From a delta proteobacterium NaphS2 (lineage in GTDB: Bacteria > Desulfobacterota > DSM-4660 > Desulfatiglandales > Desulfatiglandaceae): a stretch of DNA of 64,000 bases. Shown here piece after piece: positions 43,890 through 51,596 of the stretch (the stretch's first letter is position 1; every line of letters starts with the position of its first letter). The stretch is taken from assembly GCA_000179315.1 (NCBI GenBank), contig ADZZ01000606.1, forward strand, positions 1 to 64,000, read 5' to 3'. A program made the translations under genes and the position numbers. The notes under the pieces were generated by a model. It was not told the origin of the DNA. It saw only the letters and a list, made by a program, of their open reading frames with translations, and made no database searches.

Positions 43890-44216
43890 CCCAACTCCGC
43901 GAATCGTTGCTGTAAACCATATAAATAGCTTAATTCAAAAATATTTGGCGACTTGAAGGAATGTTTGACTGATTTAAATGGGGGCCAGCCCCCAAACCCC
44001 CGGGATTTAACGCATTATAGACATGAGGAAAGGGCCGTACTATCGAGTACGGCCCCATGCCTACGTCACCTGCTTCGGCGCTCGGGTTGCTTCCCAGCAG
44101 TTGCCCTATCCTCCGAGCAGGTGAAAACAGCGTACCAGAATATGGATAAATGCAAAACTATTAAATCATAGAGGGGTCAATTTTCGGTTGACGCAAGGGG
44201 TCAATTTTCGGTTGAC
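43890..44216. other. Right non-coding part of nested IS21 with strong hairpin
   Basis: A perfect 10-bp hairpin (GGGCCGTACT/AGTACGGCCC, 44032-44055, loop ATCG) lacks a T-tract. Two direct copies of GGGGTCAATTTTCGGTTGAC at 44174-44193 and 44198-44216 form the right transposon end. A 72-codon frame at 43953 is not convincing. Confidence 0.5.
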
Positions 44217-44265
44217 GTTTCGACATCATCCTCGATTATACCGCGGGTGACTTTTTTGATCTGTC

Positions 44266-44997
44266 ATGAAAAAGAAAATTGAGCAATTACTCATTGACTT
44301 GAAGTTTAAAGGCATGGTGAAGACCTTCGATGAGCAGTTGGCTTTGGCCGAAAAGAACGGGCTTTCCGTTTACGAGGTCATATACAACCTCCTGGCTGAG
44401 GAATTACGTTTCCGGCAGGAGCGGAGCATGACTTATCGGCTTCAGATTGCACGGCTCCCATGGGACTGGACCCTCAACTCCTTTCCGTTTGATCTTCAGC
44501 CCGGAGTCCGGAAAAGCCGGATGATGACTTTGTCCGGCCTTGATTTCATCAATCGAAGAGAAAACATCGTATTTCACGGAAAGACCGGCGTAGGGAAAAC
44601 AGGCCTGGCCGTCGGCATACTCCGTCAAGCCATTATTGCCGGGTACCGGGGGCGTTTTTATAATGTTCAGGATTTGCTGGATCAACTCTATGCCTCTCTC
44701 GCCGATCGATCCACCCCCAAACTACTCAATGCCCTGTGCCGATATGATCTGCTGTTGCTCGATGAACTGGGATACCTGACCCTGAAAAAGGAGCAAATGA
44801 ACGCCTTTTTCAAACTCATGAAAGAGCGATATGAAGCCGGGCGGCCCACCATTATTACGACCAATCTCCAGCCTGAACAATGGTATTCCCTCCTTGAACC
44901 AAAGGACATGGTCGATGCTCTGCTGGATCGCCTCAACCATCGGTGCATCAATGTTCATATCGATGGGCCTTCTCTCAGAAAAACAGATGCCGGCTAA
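44266..44997 (+). CDS. istB: IstB-like ATPase of the five-gene transposon
   Basis: A 243-residue AAA+ helper with Walker A HGKTGVGKTGLAVG near residue 105, Walker B LLLLDELGYLTL near residue 160, and the IstB-type C-terminus TTNLQPEQWYSLLEPKD. The ATG at 44266 would overlap the restored istA stop. The nested IS has now separated it by 3 kb from its operon, so expression probably depends on read-through or a new promoter. The coding region is intact. Confidence 0.92.
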   Translation: MKKKIEQLLIDLKFKGMVKTFDEQLALAEKNGLSVYEVIYNLLAEELRFRQERSMTYRLQIARLPWDWTLNSFPFDLQPGVRKSRMMTLSGLDFINRRENIVFHGKTGVGKTGLAVGILRQAIIAGYRGRFYNVQDLLDQLYASLADRSTPKLLNALCRYDLLLLDELGYLTLKKEQMNAFFKLMKERYEAGRPTIITTNLQPEQWYSLLEPKDMVDALLDRLNHRCINVHIDGPSLRKTDAG

Positions 44998-45218
44998 TCC
45001 ATTTTTCTAAGCCGATCTAAACCCTCTCAAACCTCATGATGCCACATGGCTTTCAATTATCTGTAAACCTATAAGAAAAAAACCCTTTTCAAGACCTCTT
45101 CTCAAAAAACACCGCCTCTCACATTCCAGTTTATTCTGCAGAAGCAACAGAACAACGCGCAATCACCGGTTCCGTTACGATTAGCAAAACTGGTTCTGTT
45201 TTCGTTAGCGGCCAAGAT

Positions 45219-45322
45219 TTGAGACAATCAGGGCCGATCAGGTTAGCTCTCCAGTTGGCAAGCATCGTCTTTTTGATGCCGTACGTCTCTTCTACATCTT
45301 GCGGTGTATAGAAAATTTCCAT
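45219..45322 (-). pseudogene. 5' fragment of an excisionase-like HTH gene, cut by the transposon end
   Basis: The ATG at 45322 follows AAGGAGGACTGAACA and encodes MEIFYTPQDVEETYGIKKTM, then LANWRANLIGPDCLK, a MerR/Xis-like (HTH_17) start in which K35 would be followed by an IGR/VxYR wing. The frame instead enters the transposon end and continues as nonsense to 45131. The insertion therefore inactivated a small regulator of an earlier mobile element next to the tRNA genes. Confidence 0.7.
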
Positions 45323-45373
45323 TGTTCAGTCCTCCTTTTGGGATAATTTTCGGCGGAATGGTAGGTTGCGGAA

Positions 45374-45568
45374 GTGGATTTCAGCGAAGAATTCTTAGCA
45401 GATTTCCTTAGAAAACTTAGAAATTTTTATTCTTATGGAGCTGAAAAAATTGGCTGGAGTCTGATCATGGAAGAGGGCAGGGCGTTCTTTTTTAGCTGGA
45501 TATTTGCAGAAAAACAGCTTTTACTTGCCCGTTCGATCCCTGAAGTCCAGTTTGGAAAAGCCTATTAA
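45374..45568 (+). CDS. Hypothetical short ORF
   Basis: A 64-codon frame beginning with GTG, weakly preceded by GCGGAA. The sequence (DFSEEFLADFLRKLRNFYSY and so on) looks helical, but no family is recognised. It lies divergently from the truncated HTH gene. It may be real or chance. Confidence 0.3.
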   Translation: MDFSEEFLADFLRKLRNFYSYGAEKIGWSLIMEEGRAFFFSWIFAEKQLLLARSIPEVQFGKAY

Positions 45569-45630
45569 ATCCGATAGGTTCCCGGAAATGTCGGAAAACT
45601 GCTTCATTTAGAAAAAACTTAGAAAAAACG

Positions 45631-45677
45631 GCCCTAAAAAATAAAAAGGACCTAGCCGAAGTGGCTAAGTCCTTGAT
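45631..45677 (-). terminator. Rho-independent terminator of the tRNA transcript
   Basis: On the minus strand AAGGACTTAGCC pairs with GGCTAGGTCCTT across a short loop and is followed by TTTATTTTTT. It lies directly downstream of tRNA-Glu and would end the tRNA-Lys/tRNA-Glu transcript. Confidence 0.85.
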
Positions 45678-45683
45678 ATTATT

Positions 45684-45761
45684 TGGCGTCCCCAAGGGGA
45701 TTCGAACCCCTGTCGCAGGCGTGAAAGGCCTGTGTCCTGGACCTGGCTAGACGATGGGGAC
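45684..45761 (-). tRNA. tRNA-Glu (anticodon UUC)
   Basis: Complete cloverleaf with acceptor GTCCCCA/TGGGGAC, anticodon stem CAGGC/GCCTG with loop CTTTCAC (UUC), T-arm AGGGG TTCGAAT CCCCT, discriminator G and encoded CCA. Confidence 0.95.
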
Positions 45762-45831
45762 GTTAACTAACGTCAAAATGGTCACCGCCGAGGCATTTGC
45801 CTCAAATGAAGTCCGGTATATGTCGCCGTGC

Positions 45832-45908
45832 TGGTGGGCCGTGGGAGAATCGAACTCCCGACCAACGGATTAAAAGTCCGCTGCTCTACCAAACTGAGCT
45901 AACGGCCC
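45832..45908 (-). tRNA. tRNA-Lys (anticodon UUU)
   Basis: Complete cloverleaf with acceptor GGGCCGT/ACGGCCC, D-arm GCTCAGTTTGGTAGAGC, anticodon loop CTTTTAA (UUU), T-arm GGGAG TTCGATT CTCCC, discriminator A and encoded CCA. It is 70 bases upstream of tRNA-Glu on the same strand. Confidence 0.95.
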
Positions 45909-45967
45909 CGCCAGAATTCGTTTGAATAGCATTTGGCTTTCTGATTGTCAAACACTTTATTCGAAAA

Positions 45968-47011
45968 TTACGGGGCCGTGCTAAAAATATTTTCCAGGAT
46001 CAGATCGCGTTCTTCCTGGTTGGGTTCATAGGGATAATTCCACTGCCGGACATCCGGCAGACAATTGCCGAACGGGCGGTTACAGGCCACCTGCCCGTTT
46101 TCATCCACACAGCCGGTGGTCATAAAAGGAATTCCGGACCGTATGGCTTGTTCAACGGTCTTAAGCCCTATGCCAAGATCGATAATAGCGCCTGTTTCAT
46201 CAAATGTCATTCGATTTGAGTCGGAAATTGCATTTTCAATGAGATACCTGGCCAACTGAACCCTCAGGTAGGTGGACCAGGGCGGCTGCGGCATGTTATC
46301 CAGCCTTGAGCCTTCTTCGGCAAAGAAGGAAAAGAGATGGTTGTCCACACCCATTTGCCACAACCGATCCATGAGATCAACCATTTCCTTTTCGGTTTCT
46401 CCCATGCCCACCATTAGATGCGCACCCACGTTATGGGGACCGAATACCGAAAGACCCTTTTCCATGAACTGCCAGTATCTTTCCCACCGGTGCGGCCCGG
46501 ACACCCCTTTTCCACGGTACCGGTCAAACAGTTCGGGGGTTGCCAGATCCAGGGCGACACCGATCTTGTCGGCGCCGCGCCCTTTGACTTCGTGAAGAAA
46601 ATCCCCGTTCAAAATCGTGGGGCTGGTAAGGATGGACACCGGCACTTTCGTTTGCCGGGTCAGCTGTTCGGTCATGGAAAGGGTATGCGCCGCACACTTC
46701 CCATTGGTAATCATGGAGATACAGGTTCTCTTGACATAACCGGGCGCAGCGTTAACGGCATCAACGATTTCAGACATTCCAAACAGGGGCCAGTCCACAT
46801 GAATAAAGCTTTTATCCTCATAGGACCCCGGACGTCGTTTGGCGAGTCCGCAATAGGCGCAATTGGCAGCGCACCCCTCAGGGTAATGAACCAGCAGGTT
46901 GACGCAACGGTTGACTGCCCCCCGGTACATTCTTCCCCGCATCAATCCAAGCGACATGGCCGTGGCGTGGCTCATTTTGGCGTAGTCGGGGCTTTGTTTT
47001 TCTCTGTTCAT
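45968..47011 (-). CDS. Biotin-synthase-like radical SAM protein, lipoyl-synthase (LipS-type) candidate
   Basis: This 347-residue protein has the radical SAM cluster motif CAANCAYCGL near residue 47 and a biotin-synthase-like barrel (ISMITNGKCAAHTLSMTEQL, GVALDLATPELFDRYRG, GAHLMVGMGETEKEMVDLMD). Three further cysteines near the end (TGCVDENGQVACNRPFGNC) may hold an auxiliary iron-sulfur cluster. It follows a lipoate-protein ligase gene by 9 bases and a GcvH-like gene. Non-canonical lipoyl synthases (LipS1/LipS2 with sLpl ligases) have this neighbourhood, so sulfur insertion into octanoyl-protein is a reasonable inference. A second partner gene is not seen in the window. Confidence 0.7.
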   Translation of the reverse strand: MNREKQSPDYAKMSHATAMSLGLMRGRMYRGAVNRCVNLLVHYPEGCAANCAYCGLAKRRPGSYEDKSFIHVDWPLFGMSEIVDAVNAAPGYVKRTCISMITNGKCAAHTLSMTEQLTRQTKVPVSILTSPTILNGDFLHEVKGRGADKIGVALDLATPELFDRYRGKGVSGPHRWERYWQFMEKGLSVFGPHNVGAHLMVGMGETEKEMVDLMDRLWQMGVDNHLFSFFAEEGSRLDNMPQPPWSTYLRVQLARYLIENAISDSNRMTFDETGAIIDLGIGLKTVEQAIRSGIPFMTTGCVDENGQVACNRPFGNCLPDVRQWNYPYEPNQEERDLILENIFSTAP

Positions 47012-47020
47012 GGTTCTTGC

Positions 47021-48087
47021 CTAGAGTCTTACCTGATTTTCCTTTGCCAGAAGGACCGCCTGCGTCAGCGTGGAAACATCGATGCCGTAGATCATGTCGT
47101 CGTGCCAAATGGATGTGATGTTTTCTTCAATGCGTTCTTTGCGGGCGCTTGTCCATTTAAGGGCATTTTCAATTTTGTGAATATCGGCGCTGGTGCTAAA
47201 GAAATCCCCCGTGATCAGGATGCTTTCGATGGAGGCGCCCGAAAGGGAGAGGTAGATTTCCAGCAGCCCCCCCCTTGTTTTCAACTGTCCCACGCCCATT
47301 CGGGTCCTGGGGTGCTTGTGGGAAAAGATCCATTCTTCTTTGGTGTATCGTTGGTCAATAAAGTCTTGAATGGTTTTTCTCTCCCAGGCATCGGGGCGCT
47401 CTTCCCTGAAGGTCACCTGAAATTCTTCCTCGAATGCGCCTTGAATGGCATCAACGGTTTCCGCCACCGAAACCTTGCGGTTCGTTTCATGGCGAACGGT
47501 GGTCATGCGCTGGCTGAAACAGTTATAGCCCTTGTCCTGGAATTTGACCACCGGTGTGTTCATGATATCCGCCATCAGCGCCACATCGAAATCCACCAGA
47601 AGGCTGGTATGAAAAAGGAGCGTGTTGTTGGCCTCGGCCGCCGCGGAAAGCCCCGCAATTTTTTCCCACTCACTTCCAGGTCGTTCTTGGGTTGAAAATA
47701 GGCCTCGATGCCCAGGGCGGCCATGGCTTTTATCAGCACAATGCTCAGGGACTCAAACACGCCTCCCACACCTTTTTTGAGGTCCGGATAATCCACGTTG
47801 ATGCCGAGACCCAGCGAAACAATTTCCGGGCCCATGATGACGGTGCCGCCGCCCGTGCTCCTGCGGTTGTACTCAATGCCGCGGGCACGACAGCGGTCCA
47901 GGCGCAGGGCCGCCTCCATATCCTGGTATTTTCCCACGATAGCCGAAGGGACAAATGTGTACAGGTGGAGTGTGGGCGGTAAATGGTGTTGTCCCACCGA
48001 ACAGGGCAGGGTGTCATCCACGGCCAAACCCTGTGCGGTGGAAAGAGGGGTTTCGAGATTCCTGAAAAGACGCCAGTGGGTGGTCAT
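47021..48087 (-). pseudogene. lplA: Lipoate-protein ligase (LplA-like with C-terminal domain), frameshifted in an A6 run
   Basis: The N-terminal part (48087 to about 47660) has the ligase motifs RRSTGGGTVIMGPEIVSLGL and QPKNDLEVSGKK. Reading then slips at AAAAAA (47659-47664). With one extra A the frame would continue IAGLSAAAEANNTLLFHTSL, LVDFDVALM, exactly as LplA enzymes do, into a complete C-terminal accessory domain ending at 47021. The rebuilt protein has about 355 residues. Cause may be a sequencing error in the homopolymer, a real mutation or transcriptional slippage. Neighbours are gcvH-like and radical SAM genes. The ligase would load octanoate or lipoate on H-protein. Confidence 0.8.
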
Positions 48088-48089
48088 GG

Positions 48090-48536
48090 TTATGCTTTGG
48101 CTTTTTCCGCTTCGGTCTTCTTGATTTCCGCTTCAACGAAATCCACGACCGCATCACCATGAATGAGATTGCCCAGTTCTTCTTTCAGATCGTCTCCATC
48201 CTCGGCTTCGATCACCAATATCCACCCTTCGCCATAGGGGTCGGAGTTGATCAGGGAAGTGTCATCCTCCAGATCTTCGTTGATTTCCACGATTTCCCCG
48301 GAGACGGGGGCAACCAGTTTGCCGATCCATTTCCTGGACTGGATTTTGCCGCAGGTCTCTCCCTGTTCCACATCATCTTCTTCCTCGGGCAAATCCACAA
48401 ATACGATATCGCCCGCTTCCTTTTGAAACATGTCGCTCATGCCGACGGTGACTTTGGTGCCTTCCACCCTGGCCCAGCTGTGCTCTTCATGGAAGTAGAG
48501 CTCATCGGGCATGTCGTATCCTTTAATCTCAGCCAT
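48090..48536 (-). CDS. gcvH: Glycine cleavage H-like lipoyl-carrier protein
   Basis: A 148-residue protein with the H-protein pattern: LYFHEEHSWARVEGTKVTVG, AGDIVFVDLPEEEDDVEQGE, then CGKIQSRKWIGKLVAPVSGE, where the lysine after SR corresponds to the lipoylated Lys of ESVKA. INSDPYGEGWILVIE follows. It is about 20 residues longer than typical H-proteins because of an acidic/Lys-rich tail. No gcvT or gcvP is adjacent, but a lipoate ligase and a radical SAM gene follow directly. It may thus be the scaffold on which lipoate is assembled rather than a glycine-cleavage subunit. Confidence 0.88.
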   Translation of the reverse strand: MAEIKGYDMPDELYFHEEHSWARVEGTKVTVGMSDMFQKEAGDIVFVDLPEEEDDVEQGETCGKIQSRKWIGKLVAPVSGEIVEINEDLEDDTSLINSDPYGEGWILVIEAEDGDDLKEELGNLIHGDAVVDFVEAEIKKTEAEKAKA

Positions 48537-48594
48537 TTTCTAATTCCTCCTTTTCAATTAAATTTTGCAAACGTTCACTTGCCACTAATTGAGA

Positions 48595-49887
48595 TCAGGA
48601 AAACCTGGCTTTCACCGCCCTGGCGTGGATGGGAAGGCCTTCTGCTTCAGCAAGTGTGATCACCGTCCCTTTCAGCCCGGCAAGACCTTTCTTGCTCAAA
48701 TACTGAAATGTGGGTTTCTTGATGAAATCGTCCACGGAAAGTCCCGAAAACATTCGGGCGCACTGACCCGTCGGCAGCACGTGGTTGGTACCTGAGGCAT
48801 AATCGCCCACCGGTACGGGGGCGTAGGGACCCATGAAAATGGAACCGGCATGTTTGATTCTGTTGAGGGTGATAAAGGGATCCCGGGTGATAATCTGAAG
48901 GTGTTCGGCGGCATATTCGTTGGTGAAATTGATGGCTTCATCCATGTCTTTTGAAATAAGGACGCAGGAATGTTTTACCAGTGAGGATTCAAATATGTCC
49001 TTTCTGGGCAGATTGTCAAACTCGCGATTGATGACATCGCAGACCGCCCGGGCCAATTCCGTTGAGGGGGTTACCAGCACGGCGGCGGAATCCGGATCGT
49101 GTTCCACCTGGCTCAGAAAATCAACGGCGATCCACTCCGGGTTGCCGCTGTCATCGGCCAGAATGAGGGATTCACTGGGCCCTGCCGGGGAATCGATATC
49201 CACCTGCCCGTAAACCAGCATCTTGGCGGCGGTGACGTATTTGTTTCCGGGTCCCACGATCTTATCCACACGGGGCATGGTTTCAGTCCCGTAGGCAAGA
49301 CCCGCCACGCCCCATGGGCCGCCCACTTTGAAAATCCGGTCGCAACCCGCGATGTCCGCGGCCACCAGGGTGGCGGGGTTAGCGGTCATGCCCTTTGAGG
49401 GAGGGGTTGCCACCACAACATCTTGGACGCCTGCGACCTTGGCTGGCAGAACCGTCATTAAAATGGAGCTGGGGTAGACGGCGGTGCCGCCGGGGATGTA
49501 ACACCCCACGATGTCCATGGGCCGCGTGATGCGACCCGCCAGAATCCCATCGCTCACTTCGATGGACCACATTTCACGTTCTTTCTGGGCCGTATGAAAC
49601 TTGATGATGTTTTCGGCGGCTGCTTTCAGGCAGTCCACCACACGGGGGTCCAGAAGGTCGTAAGCGGCGGTGATTTCCGCCCGTGTCGCTTCCAGATCGG
49701 ATGGCGTGATGTCTTCCTTGTGTTTCCGGTAATGGGCAAGGGTTACCGCATCACCGTTTTTCTTGATATCACTAACAATCCCGCGGACATCTTCAAATAC
49801 CCCTGAGATGTCCTCCATGGACCTTTCCATAATCCCTTTTCGCCTTTCGGGCGTGAGCGCATCGATTTTTTCCGGATTCATTTTCAT
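48595..49887 (-). CDS. hisD: Histidinol dehydrogenase
   Basis: The ATG at 49887 is chosen because its ATGA overlaps the stop of the preceding gene. The 430-residue enzyme performs the last two oxidations of histidine synthesis. Visible motifs are IVGCYIPGGTAVYPSSILMT, IVGPGNKYVTAAKMLVYGQV and DIDSPAGPSESLILAD. Zinc and catalytic residues appear in SQVEHDPDS, TNEYAAEHLQI, PVGDYASGTNHVLPTG and GLPIHARAVKAR. All are conserved. The rest of the his operon is not in the window. The start could be up to 31 codons further upstream, but that stretch has no ribosome site. Confidence 0.95.
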   Translation of the reverse strand: MKMNPEKIDALTPERRKGIMERSMEDISGVFEDVRGIVSDIKKNGDAVTLAHYRKHKEDITPSDLEATRAEITAAYDLLDPRVVDCLKAAAENIIKFHTAQKEREMWSIEVSDGILAGRITRPMDIVGCYIPGGTAVYPSSILMTVLPAKVAGVQDVVVATPPSKGMTANPATLVAADIAGCDRIFKVGGPWGVAGLAYGTETMPRVDKIVGPGNKYVTAAKMLVYGQVDIDSPAGPSESLILADDSGNPEWIAVDFLSQVEHDPDSAAVLVTPSTELARAVCDVINREFDNLPRKDIFESSLVKHSCVLISKDMDEAINFTNEYAAEHLQIITRDPFITLNRIKHAGSIFMGPYAPVPVGDYASGTNHVLPTGQCARMFSGLSVDDFIKKPTFQYLSKKGLAGLKGTVITLAEAEGLPIHARAVKARFS

Positions 49888-50900
49888 TTGGCTGTGCTTC
49901 CTTTGATACTGGTTTTGAGCGGTGGCATCTTCATGGGCCGTTTCAGTGTTCTTCCTGTTTTGGCGTCGCTGGTGAGCCACACGTAATCTGCCAGCTTTTT
50001 ATTGATTGTTGTTCGTTCTGTCAAGGGATAGAGCAAGATTGTGGCGGCATTGATGTCCACGCGTCGCAGGACCCGCTCGGGAATGCCGAAGCGGTTTACA
50101 ATGTGCCCGCTGCCCGTAAATACGACCATTTTGCCGCCGTGCGCCTTCATATGGTTGGCCATATAGTCGGCAATGGTTTGGGCCATGGTTTCATCCCACA
50201 CGCATTGCGCCTGGTAAAAGTAATCAAAATTTCCCAGGCCGCGGGTTGGTTTTTTTCCTGAGGCATGTTGTTTGAAGATGCTGCTGAGATAGTCACGATG
50301 GGCCTTGTTATCGAGATCCATGTCCCTGGCCACCTGGTTCCGTTCTTCAGGGGTCAGGCTTTCAAGACCCGTTCTCGCCACCTTTCGGACGATCCTGTTG
50401 GGGGCGTTGATGCCCACAAGGGCACTTCCTTTATCCTTTGAGATCCATAGAAGGGGCCGGTACAGATGGTAAGGGAATCGCCAGGCGTTTTTCCAATCAA
50501 CCTCTTTAAGAAACGCCGTTTCATCCAGATCACCTTCCATGAAGCGGTCCAGAACCGATTGCCGTGTGGTGTCAAAAAATTCCATGGCCACCGCCACAGG
50601 TGGTGCGTAGCGTGTCATGAGGGCTTGCAGTAACTGCACCTCAATGAGGTGGTGCTCGGGATTGTCGTGTACTTCCCCCACAAAAATGACATCCACCGGT
50701 TCCATCCGGTCGATCAGGGCCGGAAAGTCGATGGCTTTGCCTGTTGTAAGGTCAATGATCCGTCCCTGTGAAAAATGGCGCTTTTCGCCTTCCACGGTGG
50801 CCAGCGGCGGCATCACATGATGTTTGGAGGCACAGGCGTGCAGCATCATCAAAAACGGAACCATGAGAAAAAATAGGGCGTTTAACGTGGCGCGGTGCAT
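49884..50900 (-). CDS. ChaN-family lipoprotein
   Basis: This 338-residue protein starts at the ATG at 50900 and has a lipoprotein signal (LFFLMVPFLMMLHAC, lipobox Cys near residue 23), so it is likely membrane-anchored on the periplasmic side. The body matches ChaN/haem-binding uptake proteins of the Tiki/EreA-like fold: VDVIFVGEVHDNPEHHLIEV, VAVAMEFFDTTRQSVLD and KMVVFTGSGHIVNRFGIPER. Members are linked to haem or iron uptake, but the role here is open. It overlaps hisD by 4 bases, probably co-transcribed. Confidence 0.85.
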   Translation of the reverse strand: MHRATLNALFFLMVPFLMMLHACASKHHVMPPLATVEGEKRHFSQGRIIDLTTGKAIDFPALIDRMEPVDVIFVGEVHDNPEHHLIEVQLLQALMTRYAPPVAVAMEFFDTTRQSVLDRFMEGDLDETAFLKEVDWKNAWRFPYHLYRPLLWISKDKGSALVGINAPNRIVRKVARTGLESLTPEERNQVARDMDLDNKAHRDYLSSIFKQHASGKKPTRGLGNFDYFYQAQCVWDETMAQTIADYMANHMKAHGGKMVVFTGSGHIVNRFGIPERVLRRVDINAATILLYPLTERTTINKKLADYVWLTSDAKTGRTLKRPMKMPPLKTSIKGSTAK

Positions 50901-51008
50901 CGGGTTCTCACAAAAAGGTCCTTTAAACAATGATCTTGACTCCTGGAGGTTCTATCATTAACCTTTTTTGGATGCAACTTTTTTGAAAGTTTTATGTAGG
51001 GTGAAGAA

Positions 51009-51596
51009 ATGGAAAGGCAACGAACCCTGGCCAGTGTGCTGAAAGACTACCCGAAAGAAGTGATATTGAAGGATGGTACCGGTGTCACCCTGAGACCCCT
51101 CGCGGAGGGCGATCAGGATGCGCTTTTCCGGCTGTTTCACCGATTTCCCAAGGAAGAATTGTGGTTCCTGAATCACGACGTGAGCAATCCGGAATTGATG
51201 GATCGATGGGTCCGAAATTCCGACGGCAGGCGTGTTGTTTCCATTGTCGCACTCCTGGAGCGCAGGGTGATTGCCAACGCCGTGCTCATGATGAAGGACT
51301 ACGGCGCCAAAAAGCACGTGGGCAAGATCCGAATTGCCGTGGATCCCGCCATGCGGGAAAAGCGGCTGGGAACCTGGATGCTGCTGGACCTGATCAATTT
51401 GGCGGTGGCAATCGGATTGAAAATCCTTGTCATGCGGCTGATTGAAGACCGGGATATGGCCGTTATCCGGGGGGTGAAAAAGCTCGATTTTGTGGAGCAG
51501 GCCGTATTGAAAGACCATGTGCTGGACATGGAGGATAACCCCCACAACCTGGTGATCCTGACCAAACGGCTGCAAACCTGCTGGGATGATTTTTAA
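51009..51596 (+). CDS. GNAT-family N-acetyltransferase
   Basis: A 195-residue GNAT protein with TLRPLAEGDQDALFRLFHRF, KIRIAVDPAMREKRLGTWML (acetyl-CoA-binding region) and MRLIEDRDMAVIRGVKKLDF. The acceptor substrate cannot be predicted. Start at the ATG at 51009 follows AGGGTGAAGAA. The end overlaps the uvrC start by 11 bases, so the two are probably translationally coupled. Confidence 0.85.
   Translation: MERQRTLASVLKDYPKEVILKDGTGVTLRPLAEGDQDALFRLFHRFPKEELWFLNHDVSNPELMDRWVRNSDGRRVVSIVALLERRVIANAVLMMKDYGAKKHVGKIRIAVDPAMREKRLGTWMLLDLINLAVAIGLKILVMRLIEDRDMAVIRGVKKLDFVEQAVLKDHVLDMEDNPHNLVILTKRLQTCWDDF

Larger units (their letters stand above)
41269..44216 (+). mobile_element. Nested IS21-family element with an extra 83-codon gene
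   Basis: The 2948-bp element is flanked by 6-bp duplications GTTTCG (41263-41268 and 44217-44222). Each end carries two copies of an AACCxAAAATTGACCCC-type repeat: at the left near 41271 and 41305, at the right near 44175 and 44200 in inverse orientation. It contains istA, istB and a coupled small gene. Reconstruction of the interrupted istA confirms the borders. Confidence 0.92.
39918..44269 (+). pseudogene. istA: IS21-like transposase (istA) split near its 3' end by a nested IS21
   Basis: The uninterrupted frame runs 39918-41291 (457 residues) with N-terminal helix-turn-helix (SLRKIARTLKVSRNTITKIL). Catalytic residues are D121 (QHDTSP), D183 (IVDNTS) and E229 (SARVERPFHF). The last residues come from the nested element's terminal repeat. 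Removing 41269-44216 and one GTTTCG duplication restores a 465-residue protein ending GFDIILDYTAGDFFDLS, whose stop overlaps the istB start as ATGA. Only about 15 C-terminal residues are lost, so the altered protein might still work. Confidence 0.85.
37784..45216 (+). mobile_element. Five-gene IS21-like transposon with ParB-like gene, interrupted by a nested IS21
   Basis: The left end begins CTTCAACGCTAATCTTAACC at 37784 and the complement of the right end begins CTTGGCCGCTAACGAAAAC at 45216. Each end holds two copies of a unit resembling GCTAAT-N3-AACxGAACC. The plus-strand genes are a zinc-ribbon gene, a winged-helix-like gene, a ParB-like gene, istA and istB, all overlapping or closely spaced. 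The istA gene is split by a complete IS21 element at 41269-44216. A partial inverted copy occupies 1-786. The right end truncates an excisionase-like gene at 45219. I see no target duplication. Confidence 0.82.

Noticed and set aside
43953-44171. 72-codon plus-strand frame in the nested IS21 right region
   Set aside because: It covers a 10-bp hairpin and the terminal repeats. No ribosome site or protein-like composition.
46418-47695. 425-codon plus-strand frame across the radical SAM and ligase genes
   Set aside because: Antisense to two genes with clear conserved motifs.
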